A stretch of 64,000 nt of DNA from Clostridium gelidum (GCF_019977655.1 NZ_AP024849.1:2699001-2763000), one strand, 5' to 3'; counted from the first letter of the stretch, positions 34,022 through 43,115 are shown. The notes: a model not told the origin generated them from the sequence alone. Program-made: numbers and translations.

Positions 34022-34901
34022 CTTATCTTTTGAAATTGATGGAAAACAAATTTTAAAGGATATAAATTTAAAAATTAATAAGGGAAAAATATTTGGGATT
34101 ATTGGACCTAATGGTGTTGGAAAGACCACATTACTTAGATGCTTAACAGGAATATATGATGGATCAACTGGGAATATATTTTATGATGGAGAATTAGTTT
34201 ATGATAATCCAAAGGTAAAAAATAAAATAGGTTTTGTAGCTGATGAAAATATAATGCAAACTAATTTCAAGGTAAGTGAAATATTAAAATATTATAAATA
34301 TTCTTATACAAATTATGATGAAGAAAAATTTAATGAACTTAATAAAATCTTTAAAATTCCAACAAACAAATTCATATTCCAACTATCTAAAGGGATGAAA
34401 ATGAGACTTTCTATAATGCTGGCATTTTCTATTCATGCTAAATATCTAGTATTAGACGAACCTACTTCAGGGCTAGATGCGGTGCTTAAAAATAAGCTTC
34501 TTAAGATATTTGTAGATGAAGTATTTGAAAATGATACGACCATTATAATTAGTTCTCACCATTTAAGCGAACTTGAGAGAATTTGCGATGATGTTGCTAT
34601 TTTAGATGAAGGTGTAGTATCTTATGAGAATTCGGTAGAAAATATGAAAAACAAGATTAAAAAGGTACAAGTTGCCTTTGATGAGCCAGTTTATGAAGAA
34701 GATTTAGACTTAAAAGGAATCTTTAAAATAAGCAAAGTAGGAAGAGTCTTTAATATAATAACTGATGAATATGATGAAGAATTTATTAATAGTATAAAAA
34801 AATTCAAACCACTATTTATTGAAGAAATTGATTTGAGTTTAGAAGATATTTTCATTTATAAGGTTGACAAGGAGGATAACAATGAAAAAGTATTTAAATA
34901 A
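34005..34901 (+). CDS. ABC transporter ATP-binding protein (YtrB-like)
   Basis: A 298-residue ATPase: Walker A GPNGVGKTT, Q-loop region, signature LSKGMKMRLS, Walker B YLVLDEP with D-loop SGLD, H-loop SSHH. After the nucleotide domain comes a C-terminal extension of about 80 residues, as in drug/bacitracin-type exporters. The frame has ATG at 33999 and 34005; AGGGGTGA fits 34005 better. It overlaps the GntR gene and ends 20 bp after the permease start, a tightly coupled operon. Confidence 0.9.
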   Translation: MIEVNNLSFEIDGKQILKDINLKINKGKIFGIIGPNGVGKTTLLRCLTGIYDGSTGNIFYDGELVYDNPKVKNKIGFVADENIMQTNFKVSEILKYYKYSYTNYDEEKFNELNKIFKIPTNKFIFQLSKGMKMRLSIMLAFSIHAKYLVLDEPTSGLDAVLKNKLLKIFVDEVFENDTTIIISSHHLSELERICDDVAILDEGVVSYENSVENMKNKIKKVQVAFDEPVYEEDLDLKGIFKISKVGRVFNIITDEYDEEFINSIKKFKPLFIEEIDLSLEDIFIYKVDKEDNNEKVFK

Positions 34902-35943
34902 AGGATTACTTTATACATGGTTTAACGCAGCTAAAGTACCTATAATTATTGGAATATTTATTTGGGGATTTATAGCAAATAGTATAATAGAGAGTAATTT
35001 AACTTATTTGAAAAACCAAATATCAGATAGTTTTTTCAATGGTTTTAGAACAACTAATTTGGAGAGTTATGTAATGCTAGGAGTCATATTTATAGCTATA
35101 TATTTTATATCTCAAGGAATTAATAAGAGAAATACAAATATGTTTTTATCTAGTGGTCCTTATACAAAAAGGCAAATTAAATATAATGAATTAATAAGCA
35201 TTTTAATAACATTAGTTTTCTTTATTGTAACATATGTTTATATAGCTTTTATGGCATACATTAGAAATAGAGGATTTTTAGCTATTGTTGATGGATATGG
35301 AGCTATTATTTTAATAGAAATTGTTAGGATGATTTTAATTGGAATAATAGGAATAGTATTTATGCTTACTGTTGATTTACTATTTTCTAATTCTGCAATA
35401 GGATTTATTAGTATGATTTTTATAATACCAATATCAATTTTTGCTCTTTTTACAAAATTATATACAACATTAAATTACATTGGAGTATTAAATAATTTTA
35501 GATTATCATATCTATTTAATTCTTCAGATGATGAAATTCAAAAAAACACTGCAAAAATTCTACTTGAATGTGTTTCTTTGAGAGATGTAACAGTTAGAGA
35601 ATTGTCAATTGAAATAATAATTGCCTTAAGTATTATTGTAATTATGATTTTTATTTTTAATATAGCCCAAAGAAGATATAAATTAGAGCACTGTAATAAA
35701 ATATTCTCATCTAAACTTAATGAAAATATTATAGTCATATTAGTATCTACGGCACTTGGTTCATTTGCATCACTATTTTTTGTATCGGAGTTTATAAATA
35801 ATATGCAATACAAAAGTGGTGATTATGTACCTTTAACTGGAGTTGATTTAGTTAAAGGCTTAGGCGCAGATATATTATGTGTTGTTATAGTTGGATTTAT
35901 AGCTTATAAAATAATGAAGAAGATATTAAAAAATATAGTATAA
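34882..35943 (+). CDS. ABC transporter permease (YtrC/D-like)
   Basis: A 353-residue membrane protein with about seven hydrophobic segments: two at the N-terminus (VPIIIGIFIWGFIANSII, YVMLGVIFIAIYFISQGI), then LISILITLVFFIVTYVYIAF, VRMILIGIIGIVFMLTVDLLFS, and others. NTNMFLSSGPYTKRQIKYNELIS lies between, typical of ABC-2-like permeases next to YtrA regulators. AAGGAGG precedes the ATG at 34882; an upstream in-frame ATG precedes that site and is not used. Substrate unknown. The terminator follows at 36008. Confidence 0.8.
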   Translation: MKKYLNKGLLYTWFNAAKVPIIIGIFIWGFIANSIIESNLTYLKNQISDSFFNGFRTTNLESYVMLGVIFIAIYFISQGINKRNTNMFLSSGPYTKRQIKYNELISILITLVFFIVTYVYIAFMAYIRNRGFLAIVDGYGAIILIEIVRMILIGIIGIVFMLTVDLLFSNSAIGFISMIFIIPISIFALFTKLYTTLNYIGVLNNFRLSYLFNSSDDEIQKNTAKILLECVSLRDVTVRELSIEIIIALSIIVIMIFIFNIAQRRYKLEHCNKIFSSKLNENIIVILVSTALGSFASLFFVSEFINNMQYKSGDYVPLTGVDLVKGLGADILCVVIVGFIAYKIMKKILKNIV

Positions 35944-36007
35944 AAATTTATATTGGTTAATCATCTTAAATATTGGAGCAGAAAAATATTTTGTTTGATT
36001 TCTAAGT

Positions 36008-36056
36008 AAAAACCGTATGTGAATTGTGGCAACATTTCACATGCGGTTTTTATATT
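36008..36056 (+). terminator. terminator of the GntR-ABC operon
   Basis: AAAACCGTATGTGAA pairs with TTCACATGCGGTTTT, followed by TATATTTATTTT. Confidence 0.75.
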
Positions 36057-36132
36057 TATTTTTAAGTATTATAGAACAAAAAATCTAAAACTTGAATAAG
36101 ATATATTAACAAAAGAATAGGAGATGATAAAC

Positions 36133-36366
36133 ATGTCTAAACATTCTAGTGATTGCTGTTGCTGTAGACGTCAATCTTGCTGTCCATGTGAACCTTGTTG
36201 CTGTAATAATAATTCTTGCTGCAATGGTGGCGGATTTGGTGGAGGTTTTGGTAGTGGATTTGGCGGAGGTTTTGGTGGCTGCGGTGGCTGCGGTGGTGGC
36301 AGCTGGATTTGGATACTATTAATTATATTTTTTGGTGGCGGAAGAGGTTGCGGAGGATTATTCTAG
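36133..36366 (+). CDS. small Cys-rich / Gly-rich protein with hydrophobic C-terminus
   Basis: A 77-residue protein in three parts: residues 1-34 with about a dozen cysteines, many in CC and CCCC runs; residues 35-58 made almost only of Gly and Phe (GGGFGGG repeats, then CGGCGGG); and a C-terminal hydrophobic stretch SWIWILLIIFFGGG with a Gly/Cys tail. The ATG at 36133 has AGGAG about ten bases upstream; the ATG at 36124 is too close. Codon use is Gly- and Cys-heavy but regular. It resembles coat- or exosporium-type structural proteins that cross-link by disulfides; this is inference from composition. A strong terminator follows. Confidence 0.65.
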   Translation: MSKHSSDCCCCRRQSCCPCEPCCCNNNSCCNGGGFGGGFGSGFGGGFGGCGGCGGGSWIWILLIIFFGGGRGCGGLF

Positions 36367-36412
36367 TAATTTGATTAATCTTAAGGATGAAAACTGCAAA
36401 GTTGCCTTAGTA

Positions 36413-36455
36413 TTAGATAATAGAAACGCTATTTTTAGCGTTTCTATTATCTTTA
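36413..36455 (+). terminator. terminator after Cys/Gly-rich gene
   Basis: GATAATAGAAACGCTA pairs exactly with TAGCGTTTCTATTATC around TTTT; a T-run follows. Confidence 0.8.
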
Positions 36456-36658
36456 TAATATTAAAATAAGAGAATAATGTTTATGTTAATTAAAGTAATG
36501 ATGATCAATAATTTATGCTAAATTGTAAGTATTATGAATAATTCATACGACTTACAGTTATAAAAGTTGTAATATGTAGCTGAAGAAGATATAATTTAAA
36601 TTATCAAAAAACGAAAATGTATTGAATAGTACATTAAAATTATGGAGTGATTAAAATT

Positions 36659-37369
36659 ATGGAAGAAAGATTACAAAAATACATGGCAAGTTGTGGAGTG
36701 GCTTCAAGAAGAAAGTGTGAAGAAATAATACTTGCAGGAAAAGTTAAAGTTAATGGAGTTTTAGTTAATGAGGTTGGAACTAAAGTAAATCCATTAGAGG
36801 ATGTAGTAGAATATGAAGGAAAAATAATAAGTAAGGAAGAAAATAAAGTATATATAATGCTTAATAAACCAGAAGGGTACATAAGTTCTGTAAAGGATGA
36901 AAAAGGTAGAGATACTATTTTAGATATAGTTAAGGTAAAAGAAAGAGTATATCCAATTGGCAGATTAGACTATGATAGCTCTGGATTATTGTTACTGACA
37001 AATGATGGAGAAATATATAATAAAATAATTCATCCAAGTGTAGAGATTGTGAAAAAGTATATAGCGGTAGTTAATGGTGAAATAACTGACAATGATATAA
37101 GAAAGTTTGAAGTTGGAATAGATATTGGGGATTATATAACGGCTCCAGCAGAACTTAAAATCATAAGTTATGATAGAGATATATCAACTATAGAAATTGG
37201 AATTCATGAAGGAAAAAATAGACAAATTAGAAAAATGTGTGCGGTAATAAATCATGAAGTATTATCCTTAAAGAGAATATCTATGGGACAATTAAAGCTT
37301 GGATATTTGAAAAGAGGAGAATATAGGAATCTAGATAAGGAAGAAATAAGTTATATAACTAATTTATAA
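36659..37369 (+). CDS. rluB: 23S rRNA pseudouridine synthase, RluB/RsuA family
   Basis: A 236-residue enzyme converting a specific uridine of rRNA to pseudouridine. Residues 1-60 are an S4 RNA-binding domain (ERLQKYMASCGVASRRKCEEII). The catalytic motif is GRLDYDSSGLLLLTNDG with its Asp. Later NRQIRKMCAVINHEVLSLKRISMGQLKLGYLKRGEYRNL is typical of RluB. The ATG at 36659 has GGAGTGA; the GTG at 36647 lies within that site. RluB versus RsuA cannot be separated by eye with certainty, but length and synteny near scpAB favour RluB. Confidence 0.85.
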   Translation: MEERLQKYMASCGVASRRKCEEIILAGKVKVNGVLVNEVGTKVNPLEDVVEYEGKIISKEENKVYIMLNKPEGYISSVKDEKGRDTILDIVKVKERVYPIGRLDYDSSGLLLLTNDGEIYNKIIHPSVEIVKKYIAVVNGEITDNDIRKFEVGIDIGDYITAPAELKIISYDRDISTIEIGIHEGKNRQIRKMCAVINHEVLSLKRISMGQLKLGYLKRGEYRNLDKEEISYITNL

Positions 37370-37379
37370 TGACTATATT

Positions 37380-37543
37380 TTAGGCACAATCAAAAAAATA
37401 ACAAGTCCATTTACCAGCGTATTTTCCATCATGCTGCGTCAGCAAATTAACCTAATAGGCCCGCTATGAGGGCAATTCGTCTCCTTGCCTGATGAAAAAT
37501 ATTCATGGCAACTTTGGACTTGTTATTTATTTTCATGTGCCTT
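37380..37543. repeat. Repeat family 2 (MITE-like), copy C
   Basis: Ends as in copy B (GGCACAATCAAAAAAATAAC and GTTATTTATTTTCATGTGCC, TTA on both flanks), and the inside is almost the same, but the left hairpin module (about 45 bases, AGAAAAG...CTTTTCT) is cleanly absent. It lies just after rluB and could provide its termination. Confidence 0.8.
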
Positions 37544-37746
37544 ATTTCATGTGATTAAGATAAACAATATAATTTAAAGATTTATAATTTCTATCTGTTA
37601 TTAAAAGATAAAATTGAAAGTAAAAAAACAAAATCTTGCAGACTTTTAATGTTTTTTATGAAAAAATCAGTTATTTATTGTACAATTATAAATAAGATGA
37701 TAGAATTAAGTGAAGATTATTCAATTTGATAATAGGAAGGCAAAAT

Positions 37747-38643
37747 ATGGATGATATAAATAATGAAAATAGCAAAGATTTAATGAGATTAATTCAAGGA
37801 AAATTTATACGTTTAAGTAAAGGTCAAAAATTAATAGCTGAATACATATTAAAATATTATGATAAAGCAGCATTTATGACAGCAGCTAAACTTGGAATAT
37901 CTGTAGGAGTATCTGAATCAACAGTTGTAAGATTTGCAAATGAACTTGGATTTTCAGGGTATCCTAAATTGCAAAAATCTTTGCAAGAACTTATAAAGAA
38001 TAAGCTTACTACCGTTCAAAGGCTAGAACTTAAAAATGATTATTTTTCTGATGGAGATGCCTTAAAGGGTGTGCTTAAAGCAGATATGGAGAATATTAGA
38101 GCCACTTTAGAAAAAATAAATCAAAATACCTTTGAAGAAGTCGTAAAAAATATATTTGAAGCAAATAGAATATATATAGTAGGACTTAGAAGTTCAACAG
38201 CTCTTGCAGAATTTTTAGGGTTTTATCTTAATATAATACTGCAAAATGTAAAAATCGTAAGTTATGGCATTTCAGATGTTTTTGAACAAATGATAAGTGT
38301 TGGAGATGGTGACTTAGTTATTGGAATTGGATTTCCAAGATATGCAGCTAAGACAATTGATGCTTTGGCATTCGCACAAGATAGAGGTGCAAAAGTAGTT
38401 GCGCTTACAGATAGTTTATTATCACCTTTAGCATCTAAAGCAGATTATACATTAATAGCGCAAAGTAATATGGCATCATTTGTAGACTCTTTAGTAGCAC
38501 CATTATCAGTAATAAATGCATTAATTATTGCTGTTGGAATGAGAGAAAAGGAAAATATATCTGATATATTCGGAAACCTAGAAAAGATATGGCAAACATA
38601 TAATGTATATTCAATTAACAATAGAAATGTAGCAGACGACTAA
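37747..38643 (+). CDS. RpiR/MurR-family transcriptional regulator
   Basis: A 298-residue regulator: N-terminal HTH_6 (LSKGQKLIAEYILKYYDKAAFMTAAKLGISVGVSESTVVRFANELGFSGYPKLQKSLQEL) and a C-terminal SIS sugar-phosphate isomerase-like domain (ANRIYIVGLRSSTALAEFLGFYLN, DGDLVIGIGFPRYAAKTIDALAFAQDRGAKVVALTDS). Such proteins sense phosphorylated sugars, including MurNAc-6-P or glucosamine-6-P. The ATG at 37747 has AGGAAGG. No sugar gene is adjacent, so the regulon is unknown. Terminator at 38706. Confidence 0.85.
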   Translation: MDDINNENSKDLMRLIQGKFIRLSKGQKLIAEYILKYYDKAAFMTAAKLGISVGVSESTVVRFANELGFSGYPKLQKSLQELIKNKLTTVQRLELKNDYFSDGDALKGVLKADMENIRATLEKINQNTFEEVVKNIFEANRIYIVGLRSSTALAEFLGFYLNIILQNVKIVSYGISDVFEQMISVGDGDLVIGIGFPRYAAKTIDALAFAQDRGAKVVALTDSLLSPLASKADYTLIAQSNMASFVDSLVAPLSVINALIIAVGMREKENISDIFGNLEKIWQTYNVYSINNRNVADD

Positions 38644-38705
38644 GTATCTAAATGAAAAAAGTTAAAGATGATTAAACATTAAATAAGTACAATACATAAG
38701 AAAAA

Positions 38706-38746
38706 TAAGCTGTTCTCATAAGAATTTTGAGAACAGCTTATTTCCC
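38706..38746 (+). terminator. terminator after RpiR gene
   Basis: AAGCTGTTCTCA pairs with TGAGAACAGCTT, followed by ATTTCCC. Confidence 0.65.
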
Positions 38747-38842
38747 ATAAATTCAAAGAAATAGTATCAAGTGAAACTTGACTCAAGTTGTGTTTTATAG
38801 CCATCTGAATCTTATTCCACAATGGGAACTTAGTATTCATAA

Positions 38843-38938
38843 GTGACACTTGGTAACCTACAAGGGTTAAAATGTCCAGGAGATAATCTTATCTATTACC
38901 ATAAAGAGGTTGGTGATAAGAAAGTATTTAGAAGGTAA
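38843..38938 (+). other. short open frame, possible gene remnant upstream of cca
   Basis: A GTG-started frame of 31 codons (ending VGDKKVFRR, then TAA) without a ribosome site, ending 29 bp before the cca start. Its composition is protein-like, unlike the AT-rich spacer around it, so it may be the tail of a lost gene. No family recognised. Confidence 0.3.
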
Positions 38939-38967
38939 ATGATGGATTGCTGCAAGGAGATGAGATA

Positions 38968-40308
38968 ATGAATGTGAGGATTGATATACCTCAAGATGTT
39001 AAGTTTATTATTAACACATTAATGAATAATGGGTATGAATCTTATATAGTTGGAGGCTGTGTAAGGGATAGCATTATGCAAAGGCATCCTAAAGATTGGG
39101 ATATAACGACTAAAGCCAATCCAGAAGAAGTTATAAAATTATTTGATAAGGTTGTATTAACGGGGCTTAAGCATGGAACAGTTACAGTTATGATAAATAA
39201 AGAAGGATATGAAGTTACCACTTATAGAGCTGATGGTGAATATGAAGATAATAGGCATCCTAAAGAAGTTAAGTTTGTAAGTTCTTTAAAAGAAGATTTA
39301 GCAAGAAGAGATTTTACCATTAATGCTATGGCATATAATGAAAAAGATGGTTTAATAGATCATTTTGGGGGCATGAAAGATTTAAATAATGAAATAATAA
39401 AAACTGTAGGTGAACCTAAAAAGAGATTTAATGAAGATGCGTTAAGAATGCTTAGAGCAATTAGATTTTCAGCACAATTGGGTTTTAATATTGATGAAAA
39501 TGTGTTATTCACAATAAAAGAACTTAAGGATAATATTAAAAATATATCTAAAGAAAGAATAAGAGAAGAATTTAATAAAATATTGATTAGTGATCCAAGA
39601 AAAATAGACGTTCTAAAAGAATGTGAAATTTTAGAATATATTATATCAGGGATAAGTAATCTTTATAATTTCAACCAAAATAATCCTTATCATATTTATG
39701 ATTTATATAATCATACACTTGTAGCTACAGAAGCTATAGAACCAAGTCTTGACTTAAGATTAACTATGTGCTTACATGACTTAGGAAAGACAAAAACAAA
39801 AACTACAGATGAAAGCGGAATTTCTCATTATTATGCTCATGCTAAAGAATCAGTAACAATGGCAGAACACATACTTAAGAATTTGAAATACGATAATAAC
39901 ATCATAAATAAAGTTTTGACTTTGATAAAATATCATGATTGTACATTAGAATCAAAGTTATCAGTAAAGAGAATGCTAAATAAAATTGGAGAAGAACTTT
40001 TAAGAGATTTAATTAAAATTCAAAGGGCAGATATACTTTCTCAAAATCCTGTGTATGCTAAGGTACGATTATTAAACTTAACTAGTGTTGAAGGAAAATT
40101 GGATTTAATATTATCTCAAAATGAATGTTTTAATTTAAACAGTTTAAAGATCAATGGTGAAGATTTAATAAAATTAGGATTTAATAAGGGAAAAGAAATT
40201 GGAGAGACTTTAAAATATTTATTAGAGGTAGTTATAGAAAATCCAAAATTAAATGAAAAAGAAGAATTAATTATATTAGCAAAAGAAAAATTAAATTTTT
40301 ACCTTTAA
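38968..40308 (+). CDS. cca: CCA tRNA nucleotidyltransferase with HD domain
   Basis: Adds or repairs the 3' CCA end of tRNAs. 446 residues. The nucleotidyltransferase head is YIVGGCVRDSIMQRHPKDWDITT with its catalytic Asp pair, then GTVTVMINKEGYEVTTYR and RRDFTINAMAYN; the tRNA-binding neck is EDALRMLRAIRFSAQLGF. An HD domain follows (CLHDLGKTKTKT, HDCTLESKLSVKRML), giving phosphohydrolase activity in related enzymes. ATG at 38968 with AAGGAGATGAG; the upstream in-frame ATG precedes this site. Stands alone. Confidence 0.9.
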   Translation: MNVRIDIPQDVKFIINTLMNNGYESYIVGGCVRDSIMQRHPKDWDITTKANPEEVIKLFDKVVLTGLKHGTVTVMINKEGYEVTTYRADGEYEDNRHPKEVKFVSSLKEDLARRDFTINAMAYNEKDGLIDHFGGMKDLNNEIIKTVGEPKKRFNEDALRMLRAIRFSAQLGFNIDENVLFTIKELKDNIKNISKERIREEFNKILISDPRKIDVLKECEILEYIISGISNLYNFNQNNPYHIYDLYNHTLVATEAIEPSLDLRLTMCLHDLGKTKTKTTDESGISHYYAHAKESVTMAEHILKNLKYDNNIINKVLTLIKYHDCTLESKLSVKRMLNKIGEELLRDLIKIQRADILSQNPVYAKVRLLNLTSVEGKLDLILSQNECFNLNSLKINGEDLIKLGFNKGKEIGETLKYLLEVVIENPKLNEKEELIILAKEKLNFYL

Positions 40309-40355
40309 AAAAATAATGCATTTAAATTACAAAATAAGATATAGTTAGGTGAAAT

Positions 40356-40384
40356 TTGTATTTTTTCGTAAATTTAGATATAAT
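40356..40384 (+). promoter_or_regulatory. sigma-A-type promoter for FIST gene
   Basis: TTGTAT, 17 bases, TATAAT; the FIST gene starts 59 bp downstream. Confidence 0.55.
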
Positions 40385-40442
40385 TATGTAGGAAAATATT
40401 TATATTTTTCAGAACGCATTAAAAAGGTTAGGAGCTGTTATT

Positions 40443-41474
40443 ATGAAAGCGTTAGTTTTCTCAAATGCACAAGATGCATCAAATTTTACCAAAGCAAATA
40501 TTAATAAGGGATTTGTTTTATTTTCAAATATAGAAAAAGTATTAGAAATGTCTAAGTTAGTTTCTTCAAATGTTACACTTTGTTCTACAGCGGGTGAATA
40601 TAGTGCAGAAGGATATAAAAATGGAATTATTTCGGGATTTGAATATGAATTGTCAGATGCAGAAGTTGTGGAAATACTTTATCCTCCAATAAAAAGTATT
40701 AATAATTTAAAGGAATCTTATAAGAAGGTGCAAAATAATAAAAACGCTTTTGCATTACTATTGTGTGATGGATTGACTGGAATGGAAGAAAGTATTATTA
40801 CTACTTTTTATTTTATAGAAGATAATTTCAAAATTATAGGTGGAAGTGCTGGTGACAATCTTAAATTTAAAGAAACCTTTATATTTATAGGTTCAAAAAG
40901 AGTTCATAGTGCAGTTCTTTTCTTTAATATGAAAACAAGGACGAGTATCATTAAAGAAAATATTTACGTTCCAAGTGGAGAACGCTTATTAGTAACTGAA
41001 GCAGATGTTATAAATAGAACTGTAAAAAAATTTAATAACATCCCTGCTAGTACAGAATATGCAAAAAGATTAAATATTAGTGAAACAGATTTGCCTAATC
41101 ATTTTATGAATAATCCTTTAGGTAAAATATATAAAGATGAAATTTTTATAGCTTCACCTATGAAGGTAAATCCTGACAAGTCTATTACTTTTTATTGTCA
41201 ACTAATCCCAAATACTTTTGTAGAAGTTCTTAAGCCAGTTGATCCAATTATTGAAATAAAAAATACTATTAGAAGTATGCCATTTAAACCAACTTTTGTT
41301 TTTTCAGTACATTGTATTTTAAGGAGTTTAAAATTTCAACAAGATAATCTTTGGAAAAGTATAGATAAAGAACTTATTTCGTTTTGTTCTAATATAAGCG
41401 GATTTGTAAGCTATGGGGAACAATTTTATAAAAATCACGCTAATCAAACAATGGTATTATTAATAGTTGAATAA
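40443..41474 (+). CDS. FIST-domain signal transduction protein
   Basis: A 343-residue cytoplasmic protein consisting of FIST_N (N-terminal, MKALVFSNAQDAS ... STAGEYSAEG ... AFALLLCDGLTGMEESIITTFYFIEDNFKIIGGSAGDNLKF) and FIST_C (about 230-340, ...ISETDLPNHFMNNPLGKIYKDEIFIASPMKVNPDKSITFYCQLIPNTFVEVLKP). FIST proteins are thought to bind small ligands such as amino acids and pass the signal on. Here the next gene, 16 bp away, is a soluble chemoreceptor, so FIST is the likely sensor and the receptor its output (inference). GGAG site upstream of ATG. Confidence 0.85.
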   Translation: MKALVFSNAQDASNFTKANINKGFVLFSNIEKVLEMSKLVSSNVTLCSTAGEYSAEGYKNGIISGFEYELSDAEVVEILYPPIKSINNLKESYKKVQNNKNAFALLLCDGLTGMEESIITTFYFIEDNFKIIGGSAGDNLKFKETFIFIGSKRVHSAVLFFNMKTRTSIIKENIYVPSGERLLVTEADVINRTVKKFNNIPASTEYAKRLNISETDLPNHFMNNPLGKIYKDEIFIASPMKVNPDKSITFYCQLIPNTFVEVLKPVDPIIEIKNTIRSMPFKPTFVFSVHCILRSLKFQQDNLWKSIDKELISFCSNISGFVSYGEQFYKNHANQTMVLLIVE

Positions 41475-41490
41475 TTGAGGAGGCAAATGT

Positions 41491-42459
41491 GTGCTTAAAT
41501 TTTTAAATAAAAATAAACTTAATGTAGCGAAATCTTTAAAAAATGAAGTGAATATGAATTCAAAGACAGACGAAAAATCTTTTGGTTATACAAAAGAAGT
41601 TTTTGAATTGACATCACAAATACAAAAAAATATTGATGTTCTTGTTGATGAAGAAGGAACTATGACCTGTGGGCTAGATAAGCTTCTAAAAGGATCAGAA
41701 TATACAACAGAACAAACAAAACAAGTTAATGAATACTTACATAGTTTATCTCAAAATAGTGATGAAACAAAACACCTTGTTGATGGTGTATTTGTAAGTC
41801 TAGACAATTCCCAAAAGGAAATAGAAAATGCTAAAAGTGAATTTGGCGATTTAATAAATCAAGTTAGTACTGTTTCACAAGTATTTGATGAATTAGTAAA
41901 ATTAATTTTGGATATTCAGACACATTATAATAGCATACAAGGTTTTGCAACTATGATAACTGGCATTGCAAAGCAAACAAATTTATTATCTTTAAATGCG
42001 GCTATTGAAGCAGCAAGAGTAGGTGAAGCTGGAAAGGGATTTTCTGTTGTTGCTAACGAAATAAAAAAACTTTCTGTTGATACTCAAGAAAATGCAAAAG
42101 ATATTATGGATTCATTGCAAAGTTTAACAACATCTATGGGCCAATTAATTACTAAATCAAATGAAGGTTCTGATGTTATAACTAAAACTACTGAAATTAT
42201 TGAAGGTTCATCGTCTATATTAGATAATATAACTGATGCTGAGTCAGAGGTACATAAACATGTACAAGTTGTACAAGATTCTCAAAACAATAATTTGCAT
42301 GGCATAAAAGAAATATCTGCTAATTTAACTAATTTGGTAGATAAATCAAAATCTGAAAATCAAGAATTAGAAACTATAATTTATAGTATACAAAAAAAGG
42401 CGGATTGTTATTTGCATATAATTAATAATTTAAACCAAATTAAGATTCTTGAGAATTAA
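41491..42459 (+). CDS. soluble methyl-accepting chemotaxis protein (no membrane segment)
   Basis: A 322-residue protein with an MCP signalling hairpin and no hydrophobic segment. The tip motif is IAKQTNLLSLNAAIEAARVGEAGKGFSVVANEIKKLSVDTQENAKDI (about 165-210). The N-terminal 60 residues show no sensor domain. The start is GTG at 41491 with GAGGAGG. It follows the FIST gene by 16 bp; the pair probably forms a two-part cytoplasmic receptor that feeds CheA. GCGGCTATTGAAGCAGC and related bases around the tip are the usual conserved region. The tip residues AARVGEAG differ slightly from the AARAGEQG of the membrane receptors here. Confidence 0.85.
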   Translation: MLKFLNKNKLNVAKSLKNEVNMNSKTDEKSFGYTKEVFELTSQIQKNIDVLVDEEGTMTCGLDKLLKGSEYTTEQTKQVNEYLHSLSQNSDETKHLVDGVFVSLDNSQKEIENAKSEFGDLINQVSTVSQVFDELVKLILDIQTHYNSIQGFATMITGIAKQTNLLSLNAAIEAARVGEAGKGFSVVANEIKKLSVDTQENAKDIMDSLQSLTTSMGQLITKSNEGSDVITKTTEIIEGSSSILDNITDAESEVHKHVQVVQDSQNNNLHGIKEISANLTNLVDKSKSENQELETIIYSIQKKADCYLHIINNLNQIKILEN

Positions 42460-42735
42460 GGATAGATTCCCAAGGTCAAAACTACAATTATCGTATTTTA
42501 CTACGAAATAAAGGGTATTTTTAGATAGTAATTACTAAAAGAGTGCACTTTAGTTTTAATTTTGAATATATATAATAAGAATTATTTAATAAAAAATCTA
42601 ATTAAGACTTTTTATTATGGTTAAATTATAGTAAAATTATAGTGATTTCATTTGGAAGAAAGTACTAAAGCATTTATAGTTAGCCAAAATGGTTTCGCAT
42701 AATATTTAAGGTTTAAATAAAGGGGATATTAAGTA

Positions 42736-43005
42736 ATGAATAATGTTATTAATTATATGGAAATATGGGTAAAAGAGTATATGGATATAATATTAGAAAA
42801 AGAAGAGGGATGTAAATGTGATAAATGTAAAAGAGATGTTTTTACACTTTCAATGAATAACTTAAAACCATATTATGTAGCTACACCTTTAGGGGAGATA
42901 ATAGCAAAAATAGAGAGTACTAAACAACAAGTTGAAACAGATATAATAGTACAAGTTACAAAAGCAATTAATAAAGTACAAAACAGTCCGAATCATGATA
43001 GATAA
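42736..43005 (+). CDS. ComFB family protein
   Basis: An 89-residue protein of the late-competence ComFB family: NYMEIWVKEYMDIILEKEEGCKCDKCKRDVFTLSMNNLKPYYVATPLGEII. The C-x-C-x2-C cluster, with an upstream Cys-free helix, is conserved; ComFB-type proteins in some bacteria bind cyclic di-nucleotides. AAAGGGG lies before the ATG. It is separate from the FIST/receptor pair (276 bp) but close enough to suggest a shared signalling locus. The name is from the B. subtilis comF operon, which is not present here. Confidence 0.75.
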   Translation: MNNVINYMEIWVKEYMDIILEKEEGCKCDKCKRDVFTLSMNNLKPYYVATPLGEIIAKIESTKQQVETDIIVQVTKAINKVQNSPNHDR

Positions 43006-43069
43006 TAGTAGAAAGAATTGCAAACTGCGTGCCATTAGAACATTGAAGTTTATAAAATTTAATTATTAA

Positions 43070-43103
43070 AAAAAGATAATTATTTTTAAATAATTATCTT
43101 TAA
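43070..43103. terminator. bidirectional terminator between comFB and TPM genes
   Basis: AAAGATAATTATTT pairs with AAATAATTATCTTT around TT; the genes on both sides converge here. Confidence 0.75.
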
Positions 43104-43115
43104 TGAGTAATAGTT

